From: Lucinisca nassula
Taxonomy: Eukaryota; Mollusca; Bivalvia; Lucinida; Lucinidae
Direction of reading: 5' to 3'
NCBI GenBank assembly: GCA_963580285.1
Contig: OY757011.1
Coordinates: forward strand, 118,167,037 to 118,231,036
DNA: 64,000 nucleotides
A program made the position numbers and the translations under genes. This document shows positions 20,733-31,800 of this stretch, one piece after another. The notes beneath the pieces are model-generated. The model was not told where the DNA came from. It saw only the letters and a list, made by a program, of their open reading frames with translations, and searched no databases. The stretch's first letter is position 1; every line of letters starts with the position of its first letter.

Positions 20733-21596
20733 TTAAATTGAATTGTTCTGCTTTTCATTAAAGTATATTTACATTTCCAGTGTAACGTCTTATGTAAGCC
20801 TATAGCAAATAATGTAGTTCACACTTCCATGAACACATCAAGTCAAATGATTTTCAGTGACGTCAGTCTAAACCATGGTTCTCTATGGGCGTTGGTGGCG
20901 TCAATACTGTTCCGCTCTTTGTAGAAAAACAGTGTGTAAATGTTTTTAAGTTTTAAAAGTTTGCCCTATAAGCAATTTTTTGCCCAATGATGGGAGGCAA
21001 AGAATGTAAATATAAAAAATAAATGTATTTTTTCTGCTTTTCATGAAAGTATGAACGACAGTGGGTCGCTTTGCTAAGTATGAACGACAGTGGGTCTCTA
21101 GCAAAGTTTACATGAAGCCCTTCTCATTTATTTATTTTGCAAGCGACCCACTGCGTTCATACTGACATGAACCGCAGGAAAATAAAATTCATTTCTTAAA
21201 TGAACGGCAGCGGCTCGCTAGCAAAGTTTACACGAACCGCTTCGGGGTTAATTTACTTTGCACGCGACCCACTGCGTTCATACTTTCATGAACAGCAGAA
21301 AAATAAAATTCATTTCTTAAATGAGTGGATGACACGATATAAAGGGTGCAAGTTTGTTCTCATGCCTAAAACATGTATTAATACAAGGCATGAAAATCTT
21401 GGTTGTCTCGGTCAATTGGAATATGATGTTAATTTATTGACTTGCCTTCAAGCTGTACCATGTAGCCCTAAGCGGTTTATGAAATAAAAGTTGTCTTTAA
21501 ATTGAGTTGTATACATCTTGTTATGTCGTGTAGCCTGGGCTTCAGCAACCATCCTGTGAAGTTTGAATGAGCTTGGACCACTTACTTAAGGTTTTT

Positions 21597-22165
21597 GAGC
21601 TCACCAGAGCCGAAGCCTCCGGGGGAGCTTATAGGATAGGCAGTTGTCCGGCGTCGTTGTCGTCATGACACCAACATTTTCAAAGACATCTCTGAAGCCA
21701 CTGGGCCGATTAGGCCCAAATTTTATCTGTAGCATCCTTGGGCTGGGGGATTGAAAGTTTGTGTCTTTTATGAAATTCGGTTCATTAGTTTGGTTGCTAT
21801 GGCAACTTAGTTGTCATAGAGTTGTAATGGGCAAAATTGAAAATTGGCATTTACTGCCAAGCCTTAGCGGATATTTTTGCAAAAATTTCATAGAAATACC
21901 CTTTAAGCAATCTTCTATCTGCCATATGATGCTTGGCCCACTGCTCAGCGACGTAAGACCTCTGAAGCTACTGGACTGATTGTGTCCAAATTTTATCTGT
22001 AGCGTCCTTGGGCCCTGGGCTTCCGTGGTTTATTAAATACATGGCTGTCATTGGGCAGTGCCCCCTGAGCTCTGGTGTGCATAGTTTTTTTTTTATAATG
22101 TCAGGATCTGCCCTCATAAAGTGGTGTTTTCTATAATGTTCATGACATAGACTACATGTAGTTGA
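21597..22165 (+). repeat. 'AGCTCACCAG' repeat (second copy of 10.24 kb type)
   Basis: Opens gagctcaccagagccgaagc...gggggagct. Two internal units repeat 'cattttcaaagacatctctg.agccactgggccgat' / 'gcgacgtaagacctctgaag' with 'caaattttatctgtagc.tccttgggc', at 21670-21740 and 21948-22015. Contains ggttgctatggcaac. No gene. Confidence 0.55.
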
Positions 22166-22169
22166 CATG

Positions 22170-22380
22170 ACCTTCAGGGGAGGCAACTCCTGCAAAAGTA
22201 TTTTTGTCTCCCATTTCAATAGAGGTCAACTCTTAAAGAAAAGAATTTGCTCCTGAGGAGCAAATTCTTTCCTTTAAGAGTAGACCCCTAATTCAGCAGG
22301 ACTGCGCCTATAGAAAAGCGAACAGAAAGTCCCTTTGAAAAATGGCGGACAAATGTGCCAGGTGTTCCCATTCCCCTTAA
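22170..22380. repeat. Family K hairpin repeat
   Basis: Hairpin aagaatttgctcctgaggag caaattctttcc at 22240-22275, flanked by 'gtctcccatttcaat' and 'aaatggcggacaaatgtgcc'. Shares flanks with 6010-6330. Confidence 0.65.
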
Positions 22381-22565
22381 CAACTGTTGTCTGCTTTGTT
22401 GTCTCCTGGTTTCTGCAAAACCATTGTTGAAAGCCACAAGGAGCAGTCTGATCAGAGTCCACACTTTGCCCCAATGCAAAAAGTTTTTAAGATGATGCAG
22501 CAGATGACATACATGTAAACAAACATTTTTCAGATGCAGTCTTTCTCAGCATCTTATAAGGGTTA
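22381..22565. repeat. MITE fragment, third arm type with half hairpin
   Basis: Arms 'aactgttgtctgctttgttg' and 'catttttcagatgcagtctttctcagcatctta' match 31470-31800 and 47110-47310. Only the right half of the hairpin (gagcagtctgatcagagtcc) remains. Confidence 0.5.
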
Positions 22566-22689
22566 ATCCACACACAGTCAAACTTCAATGTCTCAAACAC
22601 CCCTTGGACCATGAACATTTATTCGAGACAGAGATAGTTTGAGCCAGTGAGGGTTGATCATATTGTTAGGTCATGAGGCATTTTGGGAT

Positions 22690-22985
22690 TTAGGTTTGGT
22701 TTGTTTGATTTGAGGTTTAACGTCCCCGTCAATACTGTATAGGTCATTTTGGAGACGTTGCTTCCAATTTTGTGGGACTTTTACCCGACATCGAGATGAA
22801 ATGACATCTCAAGCCCAGTCGCCCAATGAAACCAATAGGGCTTATTAGCATGGTTCCACCGCGGTTCCTGGACAGGCTTAGATTCTCTAAGCAGTTTACC
22901 AGTACTAGTGTGCGGGCCGGATTCTGCTCTGCGTGGAAGCATCAAGCAGCCCATATATTTCTTCAAGCCCCTATGGGCGGGCGTC
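22690..22985 (-). mobile_element. SINE family A, nearly full length
   Basis: Reverse-complement order: tail (ttgaggtttaacgtccccgt), gtcattttggagacgttgct, gagatgaaatgacatctcaa, cccaatgaaaccaatagggc, ctaagcagtttaccagtact, gatgcttcc equivalent, ending cttcaagcccctatgggcgg. Confidence 0.8.
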
Positions 22986-23237
22986 GATGGGATTTAGGTA
23001 AATCTTTTCTATATTCTAAGAAATAAATGTTGTGTGTGCTCAATTCTAATGAGTACACACTACATAAATTTTGAAGATCAGGAGGCGTCCCATATAAGCC
23101 ACAGTAGCTTTCTGTCAAATCCTGTTCACATTTTGCTTGTAATATGCTTGTCAAATTGTATATTAAGTTGAATAAAAAAATATTGTTAAAACCAAATTTT
23201 GAAGATAAAAGTAAGAAAATCTCACATAATTATCATT

Positions 23238-23450
23238 TGGGCCCCGTCAAGTGATTTTCGTACTTATCGCCTATGCGAGCAGCGAAGGTTCAGGCGAGCC
23301 TGCGCATCCGCTCATACAAGCAGTGAATCAAGAGGAACCTTCACACAGAAAACCATATTCCTGGCCCCTCTGAATGACTGGGCATGCACAGTTAAAATTT
23401 TTCATGACGGAATGCTCGAAGACACAAACTCGCTTGGCGGGGCTCATTTA
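23238..23450 (+). mobile_element. Hairpin MITE, copy with deleted hairpin arm
   Basis: Second copy of the 3475-3700 element. After gcctgcgcatccg the right hairpin arm present at 3550-3580 is missing and the sequence resumes at 'ctcatacaagcagtgaatca'. Adds 'cacagttaaaatttttcatg' before gacggaatgctcgaagac. Confidence 0.6.
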
Positions 23451-23599
23451 CTATTTCTTATCTAGAGCAATGGGAACAATTCCCCAAGTTTGGGTCAGCC
23501 ACAGTAAATGAGCCTTTGGTGTTTGAACCATTGAAGTTGCACTGTACAAATAATCATGAACTCAAATATTTATTATTTTGCTGCCAATTCTTTATAGGA

Positions 23600-24110
23600 T
23601 AGAGCAGGCCTCATGGAGGTCCACTGTGGAAATATAGGTTTTTATATAGGTTCTTTTTACTGAAAATACAGGTTTTGCCATAAAAATTATAGGTTAACAA
23701 GAAAGCAGTCTGAGGGACAGCCAAATCCCCCACCACACTTTGTATCAAGGCTCAACCTCGTGACCTTCACCTGTGACCTTGAGTTGCATGGTTTATTTAC
23801 GGGTTCTGCACATCAGTTCACTGAGGGGGTATATTTCACAAAAGTTTAATGAAAATCCTTCAGGGATAAAGGAGATATGGAACAGACACAAAAATTCCAA
23901 GTTTCAAACTCGTAACCTTCACCTGTGACCTTGACCTTGAGTTGGCATGGTTTATTTATGGGTTCTGCACATCAGCTCACGGAGGGGGATATTTGACGAA
24001 AGTTTTTTTTCCAAATAAAATACAGGCTTTTTATAGGTTTTATGAACAAAGTAAAGGTTTTATATAGGTTTGAAAATGAAATTATAGGTTATTGTAGGTT
24101 TCACTAGGAG
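23600..24110. repeat. 'TATAGGTT'-bordered repeat with two core units
   Basis: Outer parts are rich in tataggttt / ataggtt words (23625-23695 and 24020-24100). The inside has two units of about 155 bp (from about 23745 and 23899) sharing 'accttcacctgtgaccttga', 'gcatggtttattta.gggttctgcacatcag' and 'ggaggggg.atatttgacgaaagtt'. Each carries TGACCTTGA. Confidence 0.6.
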
Positions 24111-24560
24111 GTCTTGAGAAAACACACACAGGAAAACATTTTTTCATTTTATTCAACAATGAGAAATATGCAAATTAAAGCCGATTACAAATATTTACTA
24201 TATTTAGATGAATACCACACCAATTAAATCACCAAATTAAATCAAAGTATAGTAAATGTCCATTTAACCATGTAACTAATTAATTTATGCACATAAACAT
24301 TCTGCACTTCTAAGACTGAGTAAATGCATATTCAGACCAATTGTGATACATGCACCTTGTGAAAGTACTTTGTGCTGTGAAAAGCATGCATTTTTTTGTA
24401 AGTATCTAAAGCCCTGTATACTTCAAGCGCAGAATGAGTGAGCACAGGCGGTTCTCTATAAACACTGACAATGTCATTTGAGCTTTTTTCAGCAACCTTG
24501 GCTCAAGGGAGTTTGCTGAGCTTGTGGAACATAAGGGGTAGCCTGTAGACCAATACAAAT
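24111..24560. other. No gene recognised
   Basis: AT-rich sequence without supported exons, RNA genes or repeats. Confidence 0.45.
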
Positions 24561-24720
24561 ACAATAAATTCCGTTATTAAGACCACCAAAAATTAAGACT
24601 CAATCTGCTTTTAAAAGCTTATTGAGAGGGTTTGAGTTACTCTTTGTCTTTTCTACACCCAGTGTCTCCTAATGAGAGACCACCTTTGGGATTGTTGTCC
24701 CAAAAGTGGTCTTATTATCA
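24561..24720. repeat. 'TTAAGACCACC' MITE
   Basis: Arms 'ttaagaccacc...aattaagact' and 'gagaccacctttgggattgt ... aaaagtggtcttatta'. Same family as 28985-29185 and fragments near 50745-50800. Confidence 0.55.
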
Positions 24721-24891
24721 GTGAAGACCCAGATGTAATGGCTCATAATCCTGATACTGACTATGATTAAAACTGCTATTGACAACAATGGCTGTAGCCA
24801 CAATAAATGAGGACAGAAATCACTGTTGAAACTCGGGGACTGAAGGGTTAACACTGATAATTTAGTGGAGAATAATTTATGAATTTCCTTC

Positions 24892-25100
24892 TAAGCCTTT
24901 TTTGTACCAAATGGAATCTTCTGACTTATATATAGCAGTCCATTTCAAAATTTAGGGAGGTCAGGTTGTGTTTTCTTCAAAATTAAATTGGAAAATGGCT
25001 GAACTTTTTGCAAACAGTGTAGGCCCTTATCAGACATCTGATCTGGGACTGCACTGTTTGCCAATTACCCCTTTAGGGTTTGCGGTACTAAATGGGTTAA
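24892..25100. mobile_element. TTAA-type MITE
   Basis: Left end 'taagccttttttgtaccaaa', shared block 'tcaaaatttagggaggtcag', hairpin gcaaacagtgtaggccctta ... gcactgtttgcc at 25010-25061, right end aatggg-TTAA. Confidence 0.65.
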
Positions 25101-25611
25101 TGAATATCTGACTTCAGAAATCAGTGAAACTACTGGTAGACTGGACATGGCATACACTGTATACCACTGCAGAGATATTTAGGTCATGACTGCTTCAAGC
25201 CGACAAAGGGACCCTTTTACAGAGGAGTATTATTTATAGGAAAGCAAACAGGGCATCCAAAATCTTGTAAAAATGGTGTATAATATGCAAGATGATGCTA
25301 TTCCATTAACACAAGGTGCATACAGGGCCTACAAGTTGGTCTGCATAGAACATTTTTAACTCATCCTGCAAAGCCTCACCTTTTTTCTGGACAAATCTAT
25401 TTGTCCTGTTCAGAGACAGCAGTTAGGTTCTCAACAACCAGAGTAATCAGTTTTACATTTGGGATCATACAAAGATGTTTCACAGGCCCACATCAGTTAG
25501 ATTCACTAGAGCCAGCTTATTGGAAAGCTAACAAAATTATCTGTAAGCATACCCAAGGTAAATGTACAAAAGAAATCCTTCCTCACACTGAACTTTATAA
25601 AACTGTTTATC
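25101..25611. other. No gene recognised
   Basis: An open frame from 25401 to 25700 has no recognisable domain and runs into the following MITE; not called coding. Confidence 0.4.
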
Positions 25612-25785
25612 ATAACACAATTTTGGATAGTTTAAAAATGGATACCAAAAATTATAGATTATACAGAAAAATGACCATAAGTGGTCATTTTTCTATGTAA
25701 TCTATACATTTTTGTTTGGATATAACAACACAGTTTCTATTTTGGACCTCAACAATATTGTTATAAAGAGGTGGTGGTGTACTTT
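25612..25785. mobile_element. MITE with hairpin 'AGAAAAATGACCATAAGTGG'
   Basis: Central hairpin: tagattatacagaaaaatga ccat / tcatttttctatgtaatcta. Right part: tttggatataacaacacagt, ttttggacctcaacaat, ttataaagaggtggtggtgta. Related: 45030-45115, 63580-63670, and an interrupted copy at 41790-42840. Confidence 0.6.
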
Positions 25786-26001
25786 CAAAGTGGTAACTTT
25801 TCAAAAAAGAATCAGCTGACCCTGGTATGAAATTCTTTTACAGCATCTCTTGAAATGGGGAGAAATATTTTAGCCTTTGCATCAAAACTGATCAACCTGG
25901 TAAATGTGAGCAACAGCTCAGATCAGCCAAGAGACCATAGAGTTTTCAAGTATCAACTCTGAATCCGGGCACTGATTTCTCTTCATGGTTGTTCAGGCTA
26001 A

Positions 26002-26286
26002 CATCACGAAAACACGCCTATATAAATTTGACAACCCTTGAACCTCACTTTTATATAGTAAAACTGGGGTTTACAGGGGTAAACCTTATTTTTCTTATTT
26101 CTGCTCTAAAACATAGATTGTTGGTACACATTAGAACCGCCTCATCGAGGCGGTTCTAACGCGTACCAACAATCTATATTTTGAGCAAAAATAAGAAAAA
26201 TATTACAATTTTTCGTCTTAAAATTTTAATTTTTTTTTTGGTGATAAAGGTTGCAAAGTATTTGTATAGGATTGTTTTTGTAATGT
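26002..26286 (+). mobile_element. Hairpin MITE family H, full copy
   Basis: Terminal catcacgaaaacacgcctat ... ataggattgtttttgtaatg; inner aacctcacttttatatagta / actggggtttacaggggta; central hairpin with gaaccgcctcatcgaggcgg. Confidence 0.8.
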
Positions 26287-26342
26287 ATTGCAATCTTCGC
26301 TGATTGCACTGTCAGAGCATATCTTTCTGTGTGAAGAGGTTC

Positions 26343-26570
26343 ACAGCCTGGTTGTTCAAAAATAACAATGTCATTACTTAAACATCCTGTTAAAACATTG
26401 ATCATTTAATATTGCAACTTTGCTTTATTTTTTGCTGAAAAAAAATGTGAGAAGCTGCTCACATTTTTTCTGCAAAAATTACCAAAGCTTGCTAAAACTG
26501 TTTACAGTTTGACCTCTAATGAGCTAGTTAAGCTAAAGAAGCTTTGAAAAACTGAACCTATGTCAGCAAG
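26343..26570. mobile_element. MITE family C ('CAGCTGTTCAAA')
   Basis: Ends cctggttgttcaaaa ... gctttgaaaaactgaacc; central hairpin ttttgctgaaaaaaaatgtg agcagct equivalent at 26430-26485. Full homolog at 38425-38662. Confidence 0.6.
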
Positions 26571-27215
26571 ACCTACACTAGAAGTCATAAATCTTGTTCT
26601 CTACATGTGTCCAATATACTGTTAAGGAAACGGACAAGTATTACCAAAGATTCTTTCGAATTGTAACACACTATACCTAGCCATGAACAGAGAAGACTTT
26701 GGCAAAGCTTCCACAGATTTTATTTATTGTGCGGTGGAAACCTTATATATGCAAAGCCTCCACTGCCTTTGTTTATTGTGTGCTGTGCTGTGGACACTTT
26801 ATATATGTCTTGACTCGTGTCTCAGATCATTTTCTCCCCATTTAATGAAAATATGATCACCAAAGGCTCTCACATGACTGCAAGGATGCAAGTCTTGTCC
26901 GAGTCCATGCTGCTTATATGAGCAAAGGACCCTTTATTGCTTGTTAAAGCAAATAAAATTGAAAAAGGCAATATATGTCTATTTTCTCCACTTCAACTAT
27001 TTCTCTGATTCTTCAATAACCAAAGGTAGAATAAATATGTGACATAAATAAACAGTTATATGGTTAAAATATATAGTTATATGGTAATAGATGGTTCTAC
27101 TTCTAGGAATTCTGATGAGAAAACAAAATGGATGTACAACAACTGAATGTAAGAATATGTAGCCTGTTTTACAAGACTCCTGATCCTTCCATACATTAAC
27201 GTAAATGGATACACT
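26571..27215. other. No gene recognised
   Basis: Contains a short local duplication ('ttattgtg' near 26720 and 26778). No exon or RNA gene supported. Confidence 0.4.
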
Positions 27216-27370
27216 TTCACAGGGAGACAACTCCACAAAAAGTTCTTGTCTTCCTTGCAAAAAGGGGCCTTCTCTTCAAGGAAAGAATTTGCTCCGCAGG
27301 AGCAAATTTTTCCTTTAAGAGCAGACCCTTTCTACAAAAGGGCTCAGTTACAGTAAAGGACTTCTGGAAG
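27216..27370. repeat. Family K hairpin repeat
   Basis: ggaaagaatttgctccgcag gagcaaattttttcc-type hairpin at 27280-27325 with flanking 'gagcagaccctttctacaaaa'. Minus-strand open frames here are repeat artefacts. Confidence 0.6.
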
Positions 27371-28110
27371 TTATCTGCTTTGTATATGATGACAGAAAAG
27401 AGGTCAGGTGTATGTATGCCCCTTAAGGCAAACAGATACACATCAAAAAATCTTGCTGCACTTTCTCTAAAGTAAGTGACTGTAGCTGAGGAAAGTTTCC
27501 TTTCCATCCAAATCCTGTCAAAAATCAGCAAATAATCTGGACCCAGAAAAGCAAACAATCTTTTTCTTTGGGGCATATATTTTGCTTTATATGTAACAAA
27601 TGTAACATTCTATGAAAAACCAAAAACGAGCCAAAATTAAGCTAGTTATATCCCTTGGAAGTATATCCATCTACCTTAAACACAAAATGATATTCACCAG
27701 TATCTGTGACTAAATGCCAGTACTTACTGAAGTTTTCACCGTTTCAACAAGTCACACTGAGAAAACCTGCTTATACCATATGCAAGCAAATAAACACAAC
27801 AGCATACTTGTTAATCTGCAAAGTCTTGTCAGAATGTTTGCTGCAAGTTTAGCAAGAATAAATAATGTAAATAGAGCTTTAGTTTGACCCATTTACACGT
27901 ATAATCTGTGTGATAGCTAATACCCAATCAGGCCTGATGTAATAACTAAGACTTTGGGTCAGGCAGCCTCTTTATGATCAGTGAAGCAGATGAATGTATG
28001 TATGCCTGGAAGTATACATTCAGGTTCTAACACCTTTTTAAAAATCATTTTCAGTTATCATTTTTAATGCATCTTTGGCTTGGCAGTTTTGTATAGCTAA
28101 GATTGATTGC
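27371..28110. other. No gene recognised
   Basis: AT-rich unique-looking sequence; no supported feature. Confidence 0.4.
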
Positions 28111-28345
28111 GTTGGGGGTCAAACTACCCGACTGATCCTAAGTATTTGGACAGATGGGGCCTAAGCAAACAGTGCAGACCTTGATCAGACGGCTCCTTCA
28201 GGAGCCATCTGATCAGGGTCTACACTGTTTGCCATTCCCTCCTCACCATTTGGACTCCTTGCTGCAGTATGAAAGATTTGTTAAAATTTTAGGAGAATTA
28301 CAGCAAGTCCTCAAGGTGTCCAAATTTTTATGATTTTTACTGTAC
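28111..28345. mobile_element. MITE, second arm type, with GCAAACAGTG hairpin
   Basis: Arms 'ctgatcctaagtatttggac' and 'ttaaaattttaggagaattacagcaagtcct...gatttttactgt'; hairpin agcaaacagtgcagaccttg ... gtctacactgtttgcc at 28164-28233 with perfect inner arms ggctcctt / aggagcc. Homologs: 34284-34510 (inverted) and 63220-63378. Confidence 0.65.
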
Positions 28346-28631
28346 ACATCATTTTGTGAACAGCTAATTTAGTCAACGTGTGCATTCTATCATGATATGC
28401 AGACAAAACATGCATACTGATTTTTACAGAATACATATGGCATGAGACAGGTGTTCTATGATGTGGTTTCTTCGAACCACTAAAGCTACTGATTTCTTCA
28501 ACACATGTTCCTATATACCTTAAGGCTACATGTGCACACTCATAAGCAAGTCGCATAAATCTTTAGAGTATGTTTTTCTTTCAGTATTCTTTCTGCTTGG
28601 GAGCTAATCTTAGCTGGGAAGAAGCTACTTC

Positions 28632-28912
28632 TTTTGTGAGCACCACCAGTGCCCAGTTTGTAAAAAACACCAGGGCCTAGTTTGTAAGCACCACAAGAGC
28701 TGTGTTAGAGCACCACCAGAGCCCAATTTGTGAGTACAAGAGCCCAGTTTGTGAGCACCACCAGAGCTTAATTTGTGTGTTTCATCAGGGCCCAGTTTGT
28801 AGCACAACAAGGCCCAGTTTGTAAGTACCCCCAGGGCCTAATTTGTGAGCATCACAAGAGGCCAGTTTGTGAGTACCAAAACAGCCCAGTTCGTGAGCAT
28901 CACCAGAACACA
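28632..28912. repeat. Minisatellite, about 25-bp unit, about 11 copies
   Basis: Unit agcaccaccagagcccagtt tgtg with many substitutions, spanning about 280 bp. No conserved repeat/unique-spacer alternation, so not CRISPR-like. Confidence 0.85.
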
Positions 28913-28984
28913 TTGTTCAAAGCCTCATTAGCTTAAATTGGTTAGTGGCCAATTTGTTATATGGTTTAGCAACTAGAAGGAATA

Positions 28985-29185
28985 GTAAGTACAGTGAGAC
29001 CACCTAAAATTAAGACTAATTCTGCTTTAAAAAGCTTATATTGAAGCCTGCACTTAATGTTTCTTTGTGTTTTCTGCCTGCAGTGTCCTCTGGTCAGGAA
29101 TCACCTTTGGGACTGTTCAAAAGTGGTCTTTAAGACCACTTTTGAACAGTCCCAAAGGTGGTCTTAATATAGGAATTTACTGTAC
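28985..29185. mobile_element. MITE with 59-bp perfect foldback
   Basis: Starts tacagtgagaccacctaaaa and ends with 'ggtggtcttaatataggaatttactgta'. The inner palindrome 29102-29160 has arms of 29 bp, cacctttgggactgttcaaa... and its exact complement, separated by one base. Confidence 0.8.
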
Positions 29186-29189
29186 AATA

Positions 29190-29515
29190 TCTAATACTAC
29201 TCTTGATGAAAAAAAATGTACGTAGCTTATCACATTTTTTTCAGCAAAAATATTAGCATATTTGCCACGTTAAATGATGGAAGTTTTAACAATATGTTAA
29301 TGAAAGACACTGCTAGTTTTGAACAAAGGGACACAGGTCTTCTAGTCACAGTAATCTCTGAAGTTATATCTGAAAAGTTTTGTGCAAACAGTCTACCCTC
29401 GTAGGCCCAGATCAGATGCAGTATTCTGCAGCATCTGATCTGGGCCTGTACTGTTTGCCAACTACCCATTTTGGGGTTTCTGGTAGAAACTGGGTTTAGG
29501 TACAAAATGAGGCAT
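29190..29515. repeat. Family C hairpin and GCAAACAGTG hairpin side by side
   Basis: 29205-29250 is the 'gaaaaaaaatgt...cacattttttt cagcaaaaat' hairpin with family C flanks. 29384-29458 is the GCAAACAGTG module (gtgcaaacagtctaccctcg ... gggcctgtactgtttgcc) followed by the 'ttttggggtttctggt' arm of the TTAA family. Confidence 0.55.
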
Positions 29516-29584
29516 GGCAAGCAAAAATATGTCTTCTGACATGCAGGCTCAATGACATCAAATCAGTCTGCATATCCACCTGGT

Positions 29585-29670
29585 AGAGTGAGTGTGTTTG
29601 AGATTTAGGCCCCATCAACAGCTAAGGTCATATGCATACAGGACCACAACACCACAGAGGCTTCCCAACT
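29585..29670 (-). mobile_element. SINE family C, 3' fragment
   Basis: tttgagatttaggccccatcaacagctaaggtcatatg matches the 3' part of the copy at 29898. A decayed H-type hairpin lies at 29785-29850. Confidence 0.6.
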
Positions 29671-29897
29671 GGTAGAAGCAGGGCCTTTTCACAATGCATG
29701 AATGTGTGTATGAGTTCATAGCATCGGATAAAGTTGATATTTTGTGATAACTGAAGGGTAGTTTTTGTCAATTCGCCATTAAAACCTATGTTGAGGGTAT
29801 TCATTTGAACCTCCTCAAGCGGTGGTTCTAAAATATACCAACAACATAGGTTTATATGGAGAAAGAAGGAAAACTATACTTCAATTATCACAAAATA

Positions 29898-30070
29898 TGC
29901 ACCTTATGTGTTGCTGTGTGTGTGTTTTACGCCCCATCGACAATTAAGGTCATATGGTGATGGGACCTCGGTTTAAAGACACATCCAAAGCTATGGAGAA
30001 GCCTGGAATTGAACCCAGGATCCCCTGTTTATGAGGTGAGTAGCTTCACCATTACACCACAGAGGCTTCT
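29898..30070 (-). mobile_element. tRNA-derived SINE, family C
   Basis: On the minus strand the head reads gcctctgtggtgtaatggtga (A-box) ... cctgggttcaattccaggct (B-box and T-arm). It has a CTCATAA loop like an elongator tRNA-Met (CAT anticodon). It then runs into cgaggtcccatcaccatatg and ends before a TG microsatellite. Acceptor stem and CCA are absent, so it is a SINE, not a tRNA gene. Confidence 0.75.
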
Positions 30071-30439
30071 CCACAATGCATAAAGAAGATGAATCAATGT
30101 GTATCTGTGTAGGCTGTTAGCACAAATGAAGACTAAGATCAGACTATGTAGATGCGGAGGTTGACCAGACCTGTTGCTCTGAGCACATCTGAAGAAACGT
30201 TTGTGCTTGGAACACCTCAAACACATGTACTTCAGACATTTCGTACGGCAAAATGTCAGATTTAAAACTTTAAAACGTGTATGCATATAGTATCTCTTTC
30301 TATGTTGTAGCTTCTTCTCCAGCTAAATGAGTTGACAAACAGAAAAGAGACTGATGTCTTTATAAGGTAGCCAGGTGCCGAGGCTATCCCACAAACAGAA
30401 GAATTGTTGATCACATTGCCCCCGATTAGAAGTACTGTC

Positions 30440-30610
30440 AAGGATAATTTGGGGATGGTTTTTCTTACTTTTTGTCTTATTTCTCCATGGAAACATGTTC
30501 TGGGTACTTGTTAGAATCGCCTCATTGAGGCGATTCTAACAAGTACCCACAACATAAGCATTTCAAACAAGAAATAAGGAAAGCTCTCCCTTTATTACCC
30601 TTGCTACTCC
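30440..30610. mobile_element. Hairpin MITE, third H subfamily
   Basis: Perfect hairpin: gggtacttgttagaatcgcc tcattgagg / cgattctaacaagtaccca, flanked by 'cttatttctccatggaaaca' and 'aaacaagaaataagg'. Same subfamily: 36120-36300, 37480-37640, 49880-50045, and truncated 37090-37250. Confidence 0.7.
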
Positions 30611-30647
30611 TTCTTATCTTGAGCGATGGCTGACAGGTTATTTATAT

Positions 30648-30832
30648 ACAGTCCAACCTGTATTAAGCAAACACCTCTGGGATATTCAAAAAGTGCTTGC
30701 TTAAGGCAGGTGCTTGCTTAGCACAGGTGAATTTTAATGCATTTTCCTTTTTCGGGAACTGAATGCCTGCTTGCTTAAGACAGGTTGCTTGCTTAATAGA
30801 GGTGGCCACTAAGACAGGTTTGACTGTACTCC
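30648..30832. mobile_element. MITE 'TACAGTCCAACCTGTATTAAG'
   Basis: Imperfect terminal inverted repeats acagtccaacctgtattaag and taagacaggtttgactgtac, with internal repeats of 'gcttgcttaa'. 30833-31229 holds nothing recognisable. Confidence 0.65.
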
Positions 30833-31255
30833 CAAGAATGCTAATATTAATACAACATCAAAAGCAAAATACAAAACAAGTAGTGGATTTAAATGCGAAA
30901 AAAAAGAAAACAAAGAAACGCTGCTTATATTAATTTGTCCCAGCTAGAAATATGTAGCGGTTGTTATATTTTACAGACCAGTTCATTCTAATATATAATC
31001 GATTATACATGTGTAGGACATATCTCTAGAAGAGTAATAATGTGAGATAACTAAGGGATAGGGATAATTTTCCCCAGTTTTTGAAGAAAATAGCCTGTGT
31101 GTACTTGTTAATATCATGTTGACAAAGCTCTTGTAACAGTTAAGCACAACATATGTTTTCAAGCATAAGTAAACAACTTCCCCTTAACCTTTAAAGTGCC
31201 AAGCAAAATCGTAAAGCAGACAAGGATCATTTTTTATTTGTTTTCCAGAGGATGC

Positions 31256-31316
31256 CAGGCTTGACATTTCATGTGAATGGTCTGCCAAGCAGACCATTCA
31301 CATGAAATGTCATGCC
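31256..31316. repeat. Near-perfect hairpin, 'GGCTTGACATTTC' family
   Basis: ggcttgacatttcatgtgaa tggtctgc / gcagaccattcacatgaaat gtcatgcc, with arms of about 28 bp and a very short loop. Diverged homolog at 14553-14625. Confidence 0.8.
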
Positions 31317-31469
31317 GTATTACTGCAAAAGAACGTGAATTGTATTTATAAAATAAAAACTGCAACCTGCTTAAAGACATTGCCCGTACTTTAAAGGTAA
31401 ATTCCTCTCACAAAAAACACTAATCTGGAGCTATAATAGTGATACAAGAGCAGCAGATGTGCATCATCA

Positions 31470-31800
31470 TGTTGCAGTTACTGTTGTCTGTTTTGTTGTA
31501 TGCTGGTTACTTTGAAAGACAATGTTGTAAGATCTGACTACTCCTCTACTGCTTGCCTGCATGCAAAAAATATGTTTAAAAAGTTTTGCATGCAGATGCA
31601 GCAAACAATATTTTCAAATGCAGTTTTTCTGGACATCGTATGGGTTAAAGATATCTTTAAACTTCCTGGAGCAGTCTGATCAGGGTCCACACTGTTTGCC
31701 TGCAACAAAAATTATATCTAAACAGTTTACAAGACGATGACATAAACAGACTAAACTTTCAGATGCAGTTTTCCTTGACATCTGAAGGGTTGTTTTAGAA
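31470..31800. mobile_element. MITE, third arm type (two tandem parts)
   Basis: Left 'gttactgttgtctgttttgt', two 'cagatgcagt.tttct..gacatc.' blocks, and half hairpins (gagcagtctgatcagggtcc acactgtttgcc) at 31673-31700. Same arm type as 47110-47310. Confidence 0.5.

Larger units (their letters stand above)
19520..21330. repeat. Palindromic repeat cluster with CRE motifs
   Basis: Several copies of a palindrome (gcgggtcgctagcaaagttt ... actttgcacgcgacccactg) at about 19523-19592, 21055-21160 and 21200-21275. They are joined by AT-rich segments beginning 'atgaa.agcagaaaaataaa'. A longer unit (tagttcacacttccatgaa ... ccatggttctc ... gttggtgacgt) recurs at about 19684, 20042 and 20815. The longer units contain TGACGTCA at 19726, 19774, 20095 and 20858. 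Confidence 0.7.

Noticed and set aside
25401..25700. 99-codon plus-strand ORF
   Set aside because: Ends inside a MITE hairpin; composition uninformative; no splice or homology support.
27217..27576. 119-codon minus-strand ORF
   Set aside because: Runs through a family K hairpin repeat and has no domain-like pattern; similar frames occur in other K copies.
30000..30068. Functional tRNA-Met gene on the minus strand
   Set aside because: Good A- and B-boxes and a CAT loop, but the acceptor stem is incomplete and it continues into a SINE body repeated at 256-412.
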